A stretch of DNA of 64,000 nucleotides. Source: an uncultured Bacilli bacterium (GTDB lineage Bacteria; Bacillota_I; Bacilli_A; RF39; UBA660). The notes under the pieces are model-generated. The model was not told where the DNA came from. It saw nothing but the letters and a program-made list of their open reading frames with translations, and searched no databases. Shown piece by piece: positions 44,733 through 53,732 of this stretch; position 1 is the first letter of the stretch; each line of letters starts with the position of its first letter. Location: assembly GCA_944332475.1 (NCBI GenBank), contig CALVKA010000001.1:62001-126000 (forward strand), given 5' to 3'. The position numbers and the translations under genes are program-made.

Positions 44733-46055
44733 ATGGAGAAAATAAAAAAGATATCTCCTTATATTGGATTATTTTTGTTATTTTTGTTTTGGAATTTAAT
44801 ATTAGTTTCTCTTCATTTAGATGAGATTTGGAATTATGGGTTTGCTCATAATATTTATAAGGGGTTAGTTCCATATAGAGATTTTAATATGATTATTACT
44901 CCTTTTTATCCATTTTTAATGTCTTTACCTTTTCATCTGTTTGGTTCTAGTATGTTGGTGTTTCATATAGAACAAGCCTTTATTTTGACTGTTTTATGCT
45001 GGCTGTTATTTTATTTGTTAAAAGATAGGGCTTGGTTTGTTATTATTTTTTTCTTTTTTCCTTTATCTTTTTCTTCTCCTAATTATAATTTGTTTTTGTT
45101 TTTTTTGTTTATATTGCTTATCTTTATGGAGAAAAGAAAAACAAACGATTATATGATTGGTTTTGTGTTGGGGCTTGCTGTATTAACGAAACAGTCTGTT
45201 GGATTTTGTTTGTTGTTGGTTAGTCTTTATTATATTAAAGATGAGATGAAGGTAGTTAAAAGATTGGTAGGATTTTTGGTGCCAATTATTCTATTTATTA
45301 TCTATTTGTTTATTACAGATAGCATCAAAGAATTTTTAGATTTGTGTTTTTTTGGACTTTTTGATTTTGCTTCTTCTAATAGTCGGGGAATAAATCTATG
45401 CTTTTTTCTTTTCATTTTTATGGCTGGTATTACCATTTATTTTATTTATCGTGATAAGAAAAATATCTTTTATTATTATGTTCTTGCTTTTTTAAGTATT
45501 ATGGTTCCTTTATTCGATGTTTACCACCTTCAGATTGCTTTTTTACCTTTTCTTATGATTTTTTTGTTTCGAGAGACTAAAATACCTATTAAACCAACTT
45601 TATTTGCATTTGGTGTGATTGGTGGGTTTTTTACTGTTACCGCTTTTTATCGGTTTCAACAAAAAATTATTTATCCTAATGATATTCATCATTTTGAGTA
45701 TCGTCTTTTAGACTATAATAATATTCAGTTTACTAAAGAGGTAAATCGTTTTTTAAAACGATATTCTGATAAGGACGTTGTCTTTTTAAATTCGAATGCT
45801 TATTATTTTCGTCTTATCAATGATACAGATATTACCTATTTAGATTTAATCAATGAGGGCAATTGGGGATATCATGGTAGTGAGAAATTAATGAAGGAGA
45901 TTAAAAATAAAAAGAATAGTATTTTTGTTATTGATAGGGAAGATTTGTCTTCTTTTAAACAGGCGGATAAGAGGGCTATTGAGTATGTTATGCAAAATGG
46001 TAAGAAGATAAAGAGTATACGAGCTTTTGATATTTATATTTTGGGTACAAAATAA
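44733..46055 (+). CDS. GT-C-like polytopic membrane protein, paralogue 3 of 3
   Basis: A 440-residue paralogue. Its first loop reads LHLDEIWNYGFAHNI then GLVPYRDF, so the classic Asp-Glu pair of GT-C enzymes is present (Asp30-Glu31). LTKQSVGFCLL and NEGNWGYHGSEKLMKEIKN match the other two copies. ATG 44733 follows AAAGGAGTGAT. A new promoter for ftsA begins just after its stop. Confidence 0.68.
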   Translation: MEKIKKISPYIGLFLLFLFWNLILVSLHLDEIWNYGFAHNIYKGLVPYRDFNMIITPFYPFLMSLPFHLFGSSMLVFHIEQAFILTVLCWLLFYLLKDRAWFVIIFFFFPLSFSSPNYNLFLFFLFILLIFMEKRKTNDYMIGFVLGLAVLTKQSVGFCLLLVSLYYIKDEMKVVKRLVGFLVPIILFIIYLFITDSIKEFLDLCFFGLFDFASSNSRGINLCFFLFIFMAGITIYFIYRDKKNIFYYYVLAFLSIMVPLFDVYHLQIAFLPFLMIFLFRETKIPIKPTLFAFGVIGGFFTVTAFYRFQQKIIYPNDIHHFEYRLLDYNNIQFTKEVNRFLKRYSDKDVVFLNSNAYYFRLINDTDITYLDLINEGNWGYHGSEKLMKEIKNKKNSIFVIDREDLSSFKQADKRAIEYVMQNGKKIKSIRAFDIYILGTK

Positions 46056-46067
46056 TTGATAAATCTT

Positions 46068-46096
46068 TTTACAAATTTTTTCTTTTATAGTATAAT
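46068..46096 (+). promoter_or_regulatory. ftsA-ftsZ promoter
   Basis: TTTACA (46068-46073) and TATAAT (46091-46096) with 17-bp spacing, between the GT-C triplet and ftsA. Confidence 0.8.
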
Positions 46097-46121
46097 TATT
46101 TTTAAGATGGGAGATGCTTTC

Positions 46122-47351
46122 ATGGATCAAGTATATACGGGAATTGAATTGGGCACCGATAGTATTAAAATTGTTGTATTAGAAAAACTTCACGAACAGT
46201 TTCATGTTTTAGCATCTGTTCATAGTCCTTCTGATGGAATTGTAAAAGGACAGGTTGTAGATATTAAGAAGTGTGTTTCTAGTGTTAGAGTAGCTTTAAA
46301 AAGGGCTAATGATATGCTAGGTATTAAGATTATTAAGGTGATTGCAGTAGTACCACCTAGTGGTTGTATGCTAGATATTGCCGTAGGGTCTGTAGAAGTG
46401 GATGATGTGATTACGGGAGAGGATGTAAGTCGTGTTTTAAAGGATGCTCTTGTTGGTAGAATTGGGGAAGAAGAGGAATTGGTTACAGCGGTTCCTATTA
46501 GTTTTACTGTTGATGAACAAGATAATATTCGTGATCCTAAAGGAATGCATGGGGGTATGTTAGAAACGAAAGTCGTTATTGCAACGCTTCCTAAAGAGCC
46601 TTTATATCGAATTTTGGAAGTGTTAAAGTTAAGTGGTTTGGAAACGTTAGATATTGCCTTTACTTCTACAGGTGATTATTATGCTGTTCGTAATCGTAAG
46701 TTACAAAAAGAAGTGGGAGCTATTATTAATATTGGAGAAGATACGACCAATGTTTCTATTTTTAATAAAGGTATTCAGATTAAGAATGCTACCATACCTA
46801 TAGGAAGTCATAATGTAGACCGTGATATTACTTATATTTTTAAAATTAAAGAGGAAGACTCTAGAAGATTAAAAGAGCAGTTTGCTGTCAGTATGCAAGC
46901 ATATGCAGATAGTAATGATAGCATGGAAGTTCCTATTGGCGATGAAGAAAAAGAAATTTCTCAGGTTGGTATTTCTAAAGTAGTGGAAGCAAGGTTAGAA
47001 GAAATTTTAAATTTAGCGAAAAAAGAAATAAAAAACTTAACAAATAGAGAAATACGTTATATAATAGTAACAGGTGGCCTTAGTGAGTTAGCCGGTTTTC
47101 AGTATTTAGTGGAATCTGTTTTTGGTATTTCCGCTAAGGTATGTAATATTAGTACAATGGGTCTAAGACATAATCGATATAGTAGTGTACTTGGAGCAGT
47201 ACAATATTTTGATGATAAAATGTCTTTACGGGGGAAGAATGTCAGTATGATATCAGAAAGTGATGTCCAGTTGTTGATGTCTCCTGACGATAAGACAATA
47301 AATAATGATAATATTATTAGTAAAGTATTTGGACATTTTTTTGATAACTAA
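46122..47351 (+). CDS. ftsA: Cell-division protein FtsA
   Basis: Actin-like membrane tether of FtsZ. The 409-residue protein has the actin-fold phosphate motif GIELGTDSIKI, the 1C-domain region DDVITGEDVSRVLKDA, INIGEDTTNVSIF and IIVTGGLSELAGF. The C-terminus (IISKVFGHFFDN) fits the amphipathic membrane-targeting helix. ATG 46122 is chosen over an upstream ATG at 46107 because GGGAG (46109-46113) is correctly spaced for it. ftsZ follows by 12 nt. Confidence 0.92.
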   Translation: MDQVYTGIELGTDSIKIVVLEKLHEQFHVLASVHSPSDGIVKGQVVDIKKCVSSVRVALKRANDMLGIKIIKVIAVVPPSGCMLDIAVGSVEVDDVITGEDVSRVLKDALVGRIGEEEELVTAVPISFTVDEQDNIRDPKGMHGGMLETKVVIATLPKEPLYRILEVLKLSGLETLDIAFTSTGDYYAVRNRKLQKEVGAIINIGEDTTNVSIFNKGIQIKNATIPIGSHNVDRDITYIFKIKEEDSRRLKEQFAVSMQAYADSNDSMEVPIGDEEKEISQVGISKVVEARLEEILNLAKKEIKNLTNREIRYIIVTGGLSELAGFQYLVESVFGISAKVCNISTMGLRHNRYSSVLGAVQYFDDKMSLRGKNVSMISESDVQLLMSPDDKTINNDNIISKVFGHFFDN

Positions 47352-47363
47352 GGAGGACTAGGT

Positions 47364-48479
47364 ATGATAGGTGGATTAGAATTAGATCAATTAGCCAAAA
47401 TCAAAGTGATTGGTTTAGGTGGTGGCGGTGGAAACGCTGTTAATAGAATGGTTGAGTCAGGAGTAAAGGGTGTTGAATTTATCGCTGCTAATACAGATTT
47501 ACAAGTATTAAATTCTTCAAAGGCAGATGTTAAGATTCAAATTGGTGCATCTTTAACAGATGGACTTGGAGCTGGTGCTAAACCTGAAGTTGGAAAAGAG
47601 GCTGCTGTTGAGTCTAAAAAAGAATTAGAAGATGCTTTGGCAGGTGCTGATATGGTATTTATCACTTGTGGAATGGGTGGTGGTACTGGTACAGGTGCTG
47701 CTCCAATTGTTGCAGAGATTGCACAAGGGTTAGGAGCATTAACTGTTGCGATTGTTACGAAACCTTTTTCATTTGAAGGTAAACGTCGTATGGACAATGC
47801 TTTAAAGGGAATTGACGAATTAAAAAAACATGTAGATACTTTGATTGTTATTCCAAATGATCGTTTAAGAGAGATTATTGATAAGACTACTCCAATGCTA
47901 GAAGCATTTAAGGAAGTTGATAATGTACTTCGTCGAGGAGTTCAATCTATTTCTGATTTGATTGCTGTTGTTGGTCTTGTTAACTTGGATTTTGCTGATG
48001 TTAAAGCAGTTATGGAAAAGAGTGGACATGCTATTATCGGTATTGGTATTGGTATGGGTGAAGATAGAGCAATTGAAGCTGCTAAACAAGCTGTTTCCTC
48101 ACCACTTTTGGAAACTCCAATTACAGGAGCAACAGATGCCATTATCAATATTACTGGTGGTGTTAACTTAACCTTGTTTGAGGCTGAACAAGCCGCTGAA
48201 GTTGTTCGTAATGCTGCTAATACGGATATTAATACTATCTTTGGTTCTGTTATTAACGAAAACTTATCTGATGAAGTAATTGTTACTGTTATTGCAACAG
48301 GATTTGATAAGAAGAACCAACAACAAGAACTAAAAGAACCAGTATTTAGTAATGCAGCACCAACGAGAAGAAGTGCACCTATTGCGGATACAAAACCAGA
48401 GATGTTAGATTCTAATGATTCTGATAGTGATGATGGAGATTTTGATTTACCTCCATTCTTAAGAGATAGAAATTATTAA
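47364..48479 (+). CDS. ftsZ: Cell-division protein FtsZ
   Basis: Tubulin-like GTPase forming the Z ring. The 371-residue protein has the nucleotide loop [13 protein letters not shown], the tubulin signature [10 protein letters not shown], the T7 loop NLDFADVK, an acidic linker and the conserved C-terminal peptide [11 protein letters not shown] that binds FtsA. ATG 47364 follows AAGGAGG. It is ended by a strong terminator. Confidence 0.98.
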   Translation: MIGGLELDQLAKIKVIGLGGGGGNAVNRMVESGVKGVEFIAANTDLQVLNSSKADVKIQIGASLTDGLGAGAKPEVGKEAAVESKKELEDALAGADMVFITCGMGGGTGTGAAPIVAEIAQGLGALTVAIVTKPFSFEGKRRMDNALKGIDELKKHVDTLIVIPNDRLREIIDKTTPMLEAFKEVDNVLRRGVQSISDLIAVVGLVNLDFADVKAVMEKSGHAIIGIGIGMGEDRAIEAAKQAVSSPLLETPITGATDAIINITGGVNLTLFEAEQAAEVVRNAANTDINTIFGSVINENLSDEVIVTVIATGFDKKNQQQELKEPVFSNAAPTRRSAPIADTKPEMLDSNDSDSDDGDFDLPPFLRDRNY

Positions 48480-48482
48480 AAT

Positions 48483-48508
48483 AAGAGCGAATTATCGCTC
48501 TTTTTTTT
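48483..48508 (+). terminator. ftsZ terminator
   Basis: AAGAGCGA (48483-48490) and TCGCTCTT (48495-48502) with an ATTA loop, then an eight-base T-run. Confidence 0.92.
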
Positions 48509-48513
48509 GCCAT

Positions 48514-48536
48514 AAAAAAACTACCGATTGGTAGTT
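48514..48536 (-). terminator. Arginase gene terminator
   Basis: AACTACC (48519-48525) and GGTAGTT (48530-48536) form the stem, with T7 on the minus strand. Confidence 0.8.
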
Positions 48537-49437
48537 AGTATATTTTTTCTGGTAATTTTTTTAAATTTTCTGCACCTCTTATGATTTGGGCTAGTAGGTT
48601 GATAGCAATTTGTTCTGTTTTTCTATCTATATCTCTTAGGGGATTAAATTCTACTAAATCATAGGAAGTGATTTGTTCTAAATGTTTGATAATGCATTCA
48701 TTTATCTTCATGGCTTCTTCTTCTGAGATACCATCAAATTCTGGAATGGATACGCCAGGTGCAATTTCTGGATCTATCACATCTAAGTCAAAACTGATGT
48801 GAACTCCCTTGGTTCTATCGGATGCGATTTTCCATGCTTCTTCAAAAACTGCTTCTGCTCCTTTTTCTTTGATATCTTCTGTTGTAAATACTGTAATACC
48901 GGAATATTTGATGTTATCTTTTTCCCATTCATCAATGCTTCTTGCTCCGATTACTACAGCTTTGGATGGTTGAATGATATTTCCATCATAGAAGTATCTT
49001 AGTTCATGGTTTTTATATCCAGTAATTGCTGCTAGAGGTAGACCATGAATATTACCACTGACAGTTGTATCAAAAGTATTATAATCTGTATGAGCATCAA
49101 TCCAAATGATTCCGATGTTTTCATGTACTTTGGCACTAGCTAAGGCACTAGCAACAGCAACAGAATGGTCTCCTCCTATCGTAATAGGGAAGTATTCTTC
49201 TTTTTCTTTTTCTAAGATTGCTTGGTATAGCTTTGTATTGAATTTATCAATTTCATATTCATTTTTTCTACGATCTGATAAATTTCTACTTTTGATGATG
49301 TTTTCATCTTGTGCTTGAGAATAACTTTCTCCTTTATAAAATCCTTTTAAATCGTTCATTAACTGAATGGGTCCTAGGTGTGCTCCATCGATATGGACAC
49401 CTAAGTCGCTTCCAGCTCCTACAACAAATGTTTTCAT
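48535..49437 (-). CDS. rocF: Arginase-family ureohydrolase (probable arginase)
   Basis: Binuclear manganese hydrolase that probably splits arginine to ornithine and urea. The 300-residue protein has the metal motifs GGDHSVAVASA, DAHTDYNTF and SFDLDVIDP, and SGNIHGLPLA, which resembles arginase more than agmatinase. The start is the ATG at 49437 (minus strand) after AGAAGGTGAT; the frame open to 49482 lacks a ribosome binding site. Agmatinase or formiminoglutamase remain possible. It could connect with the decarboxylase at 4675. Confidence 0.85.
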   Translation of the reverse strand: MKTFVVGAGSDLGVHIDGAHLGPIQLMNDLKGFYKGESYSQAQDENIIKSRNLSDRRKNEYEIDKFNTKLYQAILEKEKEEYFPITIGGDHSVAVASALASAKVHENIGIIWIDAHTDYNTFDTTVSGNIHGLPLAAITGYKNHELRYFYDGNIIQPSKAVVIGARSIDEWEKDNIKYSGITVFTTEDIKEKGAEAVFEEAWKIASDRTKGVHISFDLDVIDPEIAPGVSIPEFDGISEEEAMKINECIIKHLEQITSYDLVEFNPLRDIDRKTEQIAINLLAQIIRGAENLKKLPEKIY

Positions 49438-49537
49438 ATAATCACCTTCTTTTATTTTAGAATAAATGTATTTAGATATCAAGAAAAAGTCTTTTATTTT
49501 ACGATACTTTACTGTATAATGTTTCTAGGTGATTAGA

Positions 49538-50986
49538 ATGAAGAGGCTTAGTGAATTATATCCTGGAGTTAGTCAGGATGTTATGATAAAATCTATTAAA
49601 ATTAATTCTAAAGAATGCGAAGAAGGAGATCTTTTTGTCTGTACAAAAGGAGTTACAGCAGATCGTCATGATTTTATTTATGATGCTGTGAAACATGGAG
49701 CTAGTGCTGTTGTTGTCAGTCGAGATGTTGGAGATGTCGGTGTTCCGGTTATTAAAGTACCGGATACGAATCGCGAACTTCCCTATTTATGCCAAAAGTT
49801 TTATGATTATCCAGATCAAAAAATGAAAGTAATTGGTATTACTGGAACGGATGGAAAAACTTCTACGGCAACGATTATTCAGACGTTAATTGGTAGTGAT
49901 CTTTGTGGTTATATTGGTACCAATGGTAGAAGTTGTGCGAAGTTTACAGGGGACAATCCTAATACAACTCCAGATGCTCATTTGTTATATCCTTATTTTA
50001 AAGAGTTTTTAGATTGTGGTTGTCAGTATGTAGCGATGGAAGCTAGTAGTGAGGCTTTTTTTAGAGGTCGTTTACAAAGTTTTCAATTCGATGTGAGTGT
50101 TTACACGAATATTACTTCTGAACATTTAAATATTCATAAATCTTTTGAAAATTATTTACAATGTAAAGAAATGTTGTTTCAACAGACTAAAAAAGATGGT
50201 GTTTGCATCTTAAATATGGATGATGCTTATTATGAACAAATAAAATCTGTTTGCCATAGTAATGTCGTTACTTATGGTATGAAAGAGGGGGCAACATTAC
50301 AGATTGTTGATTATAAAGTATATCCTAATCATACTCTTATTCATTGTAAATATCGTGATGAAGTGATTGAAGTAAATAGTCCATTATTAGGAGATTTCAA
50401 TGTCTATAATTTGGCTGCAGGACTTTTAGCAGCACTTTCTTTAGGAATTCCTATGGATAGAGCATTATCTCGTATTCCTAATATTAGTATTAGTGGTAGA
50501 CTTGATATGTTGCATACAGATACACCATATTATGTGATGGTTGATTATGCTCATACTCCGAATGGAATTACAAAGCTTTTAGAATTTGTTCATACTTTGG
50601 ATATTAATCGTAGTATTGTGGTGATTGGTCAGGCAGGGGAGAGAGATTATATCAAACGTCCTCAGGTAGGAGAAGTTGTAGTAAAGAATGCTAGTTATGC
50701 TATATTTACTTATGAGGATCCTAGAAGTGAAGACCCTAAGGCTATTTGTGATGATATTGTAAAAACGATAAGAGATACTTACCATAATTATGAAATTATC
50801 ATCGATAGAAGAGAAGCAATTCAGAAGGCAGTTGATATGGCAGAAGAAAAAGATATCGTTTTAATTCTTGGTAAAGGAAATGAAACGTATCAAAAGTTAA
50901 AGGATGGTACCATTTACTTTAATGATGAAGAAGAAGCATATCAGGCTGTTGCGAATAGAAAGATTAGAGAAGGAGTTACGAATTAA
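49538..50986 (+). CDS. murE: UDP-MurNAc-L-Ala-D-Glu amino-acid ligase MurE
   Basis: Adds the third amino acid of the peptidoglycan stem. The 482-residue Mur ligase has the ATP loop GITGTDGKTSTATI, NTTPDAHLLYP, MEASSEAF, NITSEHLNIHKS and the substrate motif EDPRSEDP. In this motif, DNPR usually indicates diaminopimelate and a non-Arg residue indicates lysine; the Arg here leans to diaminopimelate but the EDPR form is atypical. ATG 49538 follows AGGTGA. It stands alone with its own terminator. Confidence 0.93.
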   Translation: MKRLSELYPGVSQDVMIKSIKINSKECEEGDLFVCTKGVTADRHDFIYDAVKHGASAVVVSRDVGDVGVPVIKVPDTNRELPYLCQKFYDYPDQKMKVIGITGTDGKTSTATIIQTLIGSDLCGYIGTNGRSCAKFTGDNPNTTPDAHLLYPYFKEFLDCGCQYVAMEASSEAFFRGRLQSFQFDVSVYTNITSEHLNIHKSFENYLQCKEMLFQQTKKDGVCILNMDDAYYEQIKSVCHSNVVTYGMKEGATLQIVDYKVYPNHTLIHCKYRDEVIEVNSPLLGDFNVYNLAAGLLAALSLGIPMDRALSRIPNISISGRLDMLHTDTPYYVMVDYAHTPNGITKLLEFVHTLDINRSIVVIGQAGERDYIKRPQVGEVVVKNASYAIFTYEDPRSEDPKAICDDIVKTIRDTYHNYEIIIDRREAIQKAVDMAEEKDIVLILGKGNETYQKLKDGTIYFNDEEEAYQAVANRKIREGVTN

Positions 50987-50994
50987 TTGGCGTT

Positions 50995-51019
50995 AAAGAC
51001 TATGTAAAGTAGTCTTTTT
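50995..51019 (+). terminator. murE terminator
   Basis: AAAGACTA (50995-51002) pairs with TAGTCTTT (51010-51017), followed by T. Confidence 0.82.
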
Positions 51020-51071
51020 GTTATGGTGGTTTTTTTCGTAGAATTATGTTATTATATTAAAAGGTGATAAC

Positions 51072-51548
51072 GTGAGACGAAAGATTATTAAGGGAATATT
51101 TGTTGTAGTATGTATGCTTGTTATTTTCTTATTTTCTTCTGATACCTCAGTGGAATCTACCGCAAAAAGTGAAGGCGTTATTTTAGAAGTTACTTCTATT
51201 TTTGGATTGTCTTCTAAGGAAGAACAGGCTATTATTGATATGTTCTTTGTTCCGGTTAGGAAGAGTGCCCACTTTTTTATTTATTTTATTTTAGGAATAA
51301 CACTAATTAGTTTTTTTAGAGAGTTTTCTATTCCTTTGAAAAGAATTTTATTACTTTCTATTTTCTTGGCATTTTTATATGCTTGTAGTGATGAAGTTCA
51401 TCAGTTGTTTGTTGCTGGTAGAAGTGGTCAAGCAAGTGATGTTTTACTTGATACTTTTGGAGCAATGGTAGGAGTAGGGGTTTATTATCTTTTATTTAAG
51501 AAAAAAATGAAGGAGGAGTTATATGAACAAAAAGAAAGAATTGGCTAA
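51072..51548 (+). CDS. VanZ-like membrane protein
   Basis: A 158-residue protein with four predicted transmembrane helices and the VanZ-family motifs: FLFSSDTS after helix 1, VRKSAHFFIYFILG, and ACSDEVHQLFVAGRSGQASDV. VanZ gives low-level teicoplanin resistance in one operon, but most homologues are of unknown role. The start is GTG 51072 after AAAAGGTGATAA. It overlaps the flippase gene by 26 nt. Confidence 0.85.
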   Translation: MRRKIIKGIFVVVCMLVIFLFSSDTSVESTAKSEGVILEVTSIFGLSSKEEQAIIDMFFVPVRKSAHFFIYFILGITLISFFREFSIPLKRILLLSIFLAFLYACSDEVHQLFVAGRSGQASDVLLDTFGAMVGVGVYYLLFKKKMKEELYEQKERIG

Positions 51549-52941
51549 AAATACAATTATTATTTTTGCTGGTAAAGTATGTACTCAGTTAATTTCTTTT
51601 CTATTACTTCCTTTATATACTAGTTATTTAGTTACTGAGGAATATGGATTTGTTGATTTAATTACGACATATGTTACGTTGATTGTTCCAATTATTACAT
51701 TGGAGCTTGAGATGAGTGTCTTTCGTTATTTAGTAGATAGCAGGAAAGATAAAGAAGAGACGAAAAAAGTTTATAGTAATAACTTTATTATTTTGTTAGT
51801 ATCTTTATTGATATTTTCTGTTCTTTATTTGATTGTTACTTGTTTTTGGAAATTTGATTACCGTTTTCTTATTCTTATTGATATTATTATTTGTACTTTT
51901 TCAGGTAATTTTTTACAAATTGCTCGTGGAGTAGGTCGTACACTAGATTATGCTATTAGTTGTATTATTACTGGGGCTAGTACGATTTTATTAAATATTT
52001 TATTAATTGTTGTATTTAAGCTTGGTGCTTTTGGTATGATTACTTCTATTGCTGCTGCAAATGGATTAGGGGCACTTTACTTATTTATTCGTTTGAAGAT
52101 GTGGAAATATATTGATTTTAAACGTAAGGATAAGAAATTGATTAAAGAGATGTATCAGTATTCTATTCCACTTGTTCCTAATGGTATTAGTTGGTGGATT
52201 GTCAATGTATCTGATCGTACGATTATTACGGCTATATTAGGCGCTGCTGCGAATGGTATTTATGCAGTTAGTAATAAGTTTCCTACTATTTTATCCAGCT
52301 TATTAGGAATTTTTAATTTGTCTTGGAGTGAGTCTGCAGCCTTACATATTAATAGCCCTGATCGAGATGCGTTTTTCTCTGATGTTTGTAATACAATTAC
52401 GAAACTATTTAGTTGTTTAGGTGTTGGCATGATTGCTTGTATGCCATTTGTATTTCCATTTTTAGTTAATAGTAGTTATGATGAGGCTTACTATTATATT
52501 CCAATTTTGATATTAGGAGCAGTATTTAATGTTGTTATTTGTTTATATAGTGCCGTTTATATTGCAAAGAAGATGACCAAACAAGTAGCGATGACTTCTA
52601 TTATTGGTGCTGTTATTAATGTTGTGGTTAATATTGGATTAATTCATTTTATTGGTTTATTTGCTGCGGCTATTTCTACTGCTATTTCTTATTTCGTTAT
52701 GATGGTTTATCGTCATTTAGATTTAAAGAAATATATGAATATTACTTATGAAAAGGGTTTGGTTGTTAAGACTGTTTTAATTTTTATATTTGCGATTATC
52801 ATTTATTATCAACGTAACCTTTATTTAGATATTTTGAGTTTTGTGGTTGTTGTTATCTATTCTGTTATTATGAATAAAGATTTTTTGGTCGCTAGTAAGA
52901 GGACTGTTTTTTCAAAACTTAAGAGTTTAAAAGCAAAATAA
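51523..52941 (+). CDS. Oligosaccharide flippase family protein (MATE/MOP, Wzx-like)
   Basis: A 472-residue polytopic protein with about 14 hydrophobic segments. The N-terminal KNTIIIFAGKVCTQLISFLLLPLYTSYL and the PLVPNGISWWIVNVSDRTII stretch are typical of Wzx-type exporters that flip lipid-linked saccharides. The ATG follows GGAGGAG, inside the VanZ-like gene. No glycan-assembly operon surrounds it, although the GT-C triplet at 42-46 kb could supply a related product. Confidence 0.85.
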   Translation: MNKKKELAKNTIIIFAGKVCTQLISFLLLPLYTSYLVTEEYGFVDLITTYVTLIVPIITLELEMSVFRYLVDSRKDKEETKKVYSNNFIILLVSLLIFSVLYLIVTCFWKFDYRFLILIDIIICTFSGNFLQIARGVGRTLDYAISCIITGASTILLNILLIVVFKLGAFGMITSIAAANGLGALYLFIRLKMWKYIDFKRKDKKLIKEMYQYSIPLVPNGISWWIVNVSDRTIITAILGAAANGIYAVSNKFPTILSSLLGIFNLSWSESAALHINSPDRDAFFSDVCNTITKLFSCLGVGMIACMPFVFPFLVNSSYDEAYYYIPILILGAVFNVVICLYSAVYIAKKMTKQVAMTSIIGAVINVVVNIGLIHFIGLFAAAISTAISYFVMMVYRHLDLKKYMNITYEKGLVVKTVLIFIFAIIIYYQRNLYLDILSFVVVVIYSVIMNKDFLVASKRTVFSKLKSLKAK

Positions 52942-52979
52942 TTCGACATAAGAAAACATATAATTCATTAGGTGATTAT

Positions 52980-53681
52980 ATGTTTTTTCAGTTATTTTCG
53001 ATGTTAAAAGATTTGTTTTGTTTTACTGGTTCTTATTCTAATGAGGTGTTTCCTGAACCTCTTAGTGCTAAAGAGGAAGAAGAGTATATTTTAAAAAAAG
53101 AAATGGGAGATCAGGATGCTCGTAATCAGTTAATTGAACATAATTTGAGGTTGGTTGCTCATATTGTTAAAAAGTTTGATCAGAGACCTAATGATACTGA
53201 TGATTTAATTAGTATAGGTACAATAGGATTAATTAAAGGAGTCGATAGTTTTTCTCGGGGGAAAGGTGTTAAGATTACGACTTATTGTGCTAGATGTATT
53301 GAAAATGAGATATTAATGTATTTTCGTAGTAATAATAAATATAATAAAGATATTTCTATTAATGAGGCGGTTGGTTTTGATAAAGATGGAAATGAGATTG
53401 CGATTCAGGATGTGTTAAAGTCTCCTAAACCAGATTTTGTTGAGGATATTAATATGAAAGATCATATTGCATTATTAAAAAAATATATGCAAGTTTTATT
53501 ACCTCGAGAAAGAGAGATTTTAATTCATCGATATGGATTATATGATCAAGATGAACAGACACAAAAGGAGATTGCTAAAAAATTACATATTTCTAGGAGT
53601 TATGTATCTAGGATTGAAAAGAGGGCTCTTACGAAAATTTTAAGAGAATTTATTAAAGATAAGCAGTATGATAAAGAGTGA
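52980..53681 (+). CDS. sigK: SigK-type sporulation sigma factor
   Basis: A 233-residue sigma-70-family factor. It has an N-terminal hydrophobic segment (1-18, like a pro-sequence), then PLSAKEEEEYI, NLRLVAHIVKKF, region 2 DLISIGTIGLIKGVDSF and TTYCARCIENEILMYFR, NEIAIQDVL, and region 4 LLPREREILIHRYGL with the HTH KEIAKKLHISRSYVSRIEKR. This pattern matches SigK/SigE of endospore formers. The gene is uninterrupted. No other sporulation gene is in the window, so use in sporulation is inferred. Confidence 0.85.
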   Translation: MFFQLFSMLKDLFCFTGSYSNEVFPEPLSAKEEEEYILKKEMGDQDARNQLIEHNLRLVAHIVKKFDQRPNDTDDLISIGTIGLIKGVDSFSRGKGVKITTYCARCIENEILMYFRSNNKYNKDISINEAVGFDKDGNEIAIQDVLKSPKPDFVEDINMKDHIALLKKYMQVLLPREREILIHRYGLYDQDEQTQKEIAKKLHISRSYVSRIEKRALTKILREFIKDKQYDKE

Positions 53682-53682
53682 T

Positions 53683-53711
53683 TTGAGAAATAATTATAAA
53701 TAGAGTATAAT
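53683..53711 (+). promoter_or_regulatory. Promoter of the polysaccharide deacetylase gene
   Basis: TTGAGA (53683-53688) and TATAAT (53706-53711) with 17-bp spacing, just after the sigma-factor stop. Confidence 0.72.
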
Positions 53712-53732
53712 AATAGTAGTGAGAGTGATAAA

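Noticed and set aside
47537-48171. Long ORFs antisense to or in other frames of ftsZ
   Set aside because: They are shadows of the repetitive codon pattern of ftsZ, with no ribosome binding sites or protein-like composition.
52980-53681. The sigma factor as SigE or SigG rather than SigK
   Set aside because: The N-terminal hydrophobic segment plus the P-L-S-x-K-E-E-E-x-Y start fits SigK best. SigE remains the main alternative, as both share region 2 motifs.
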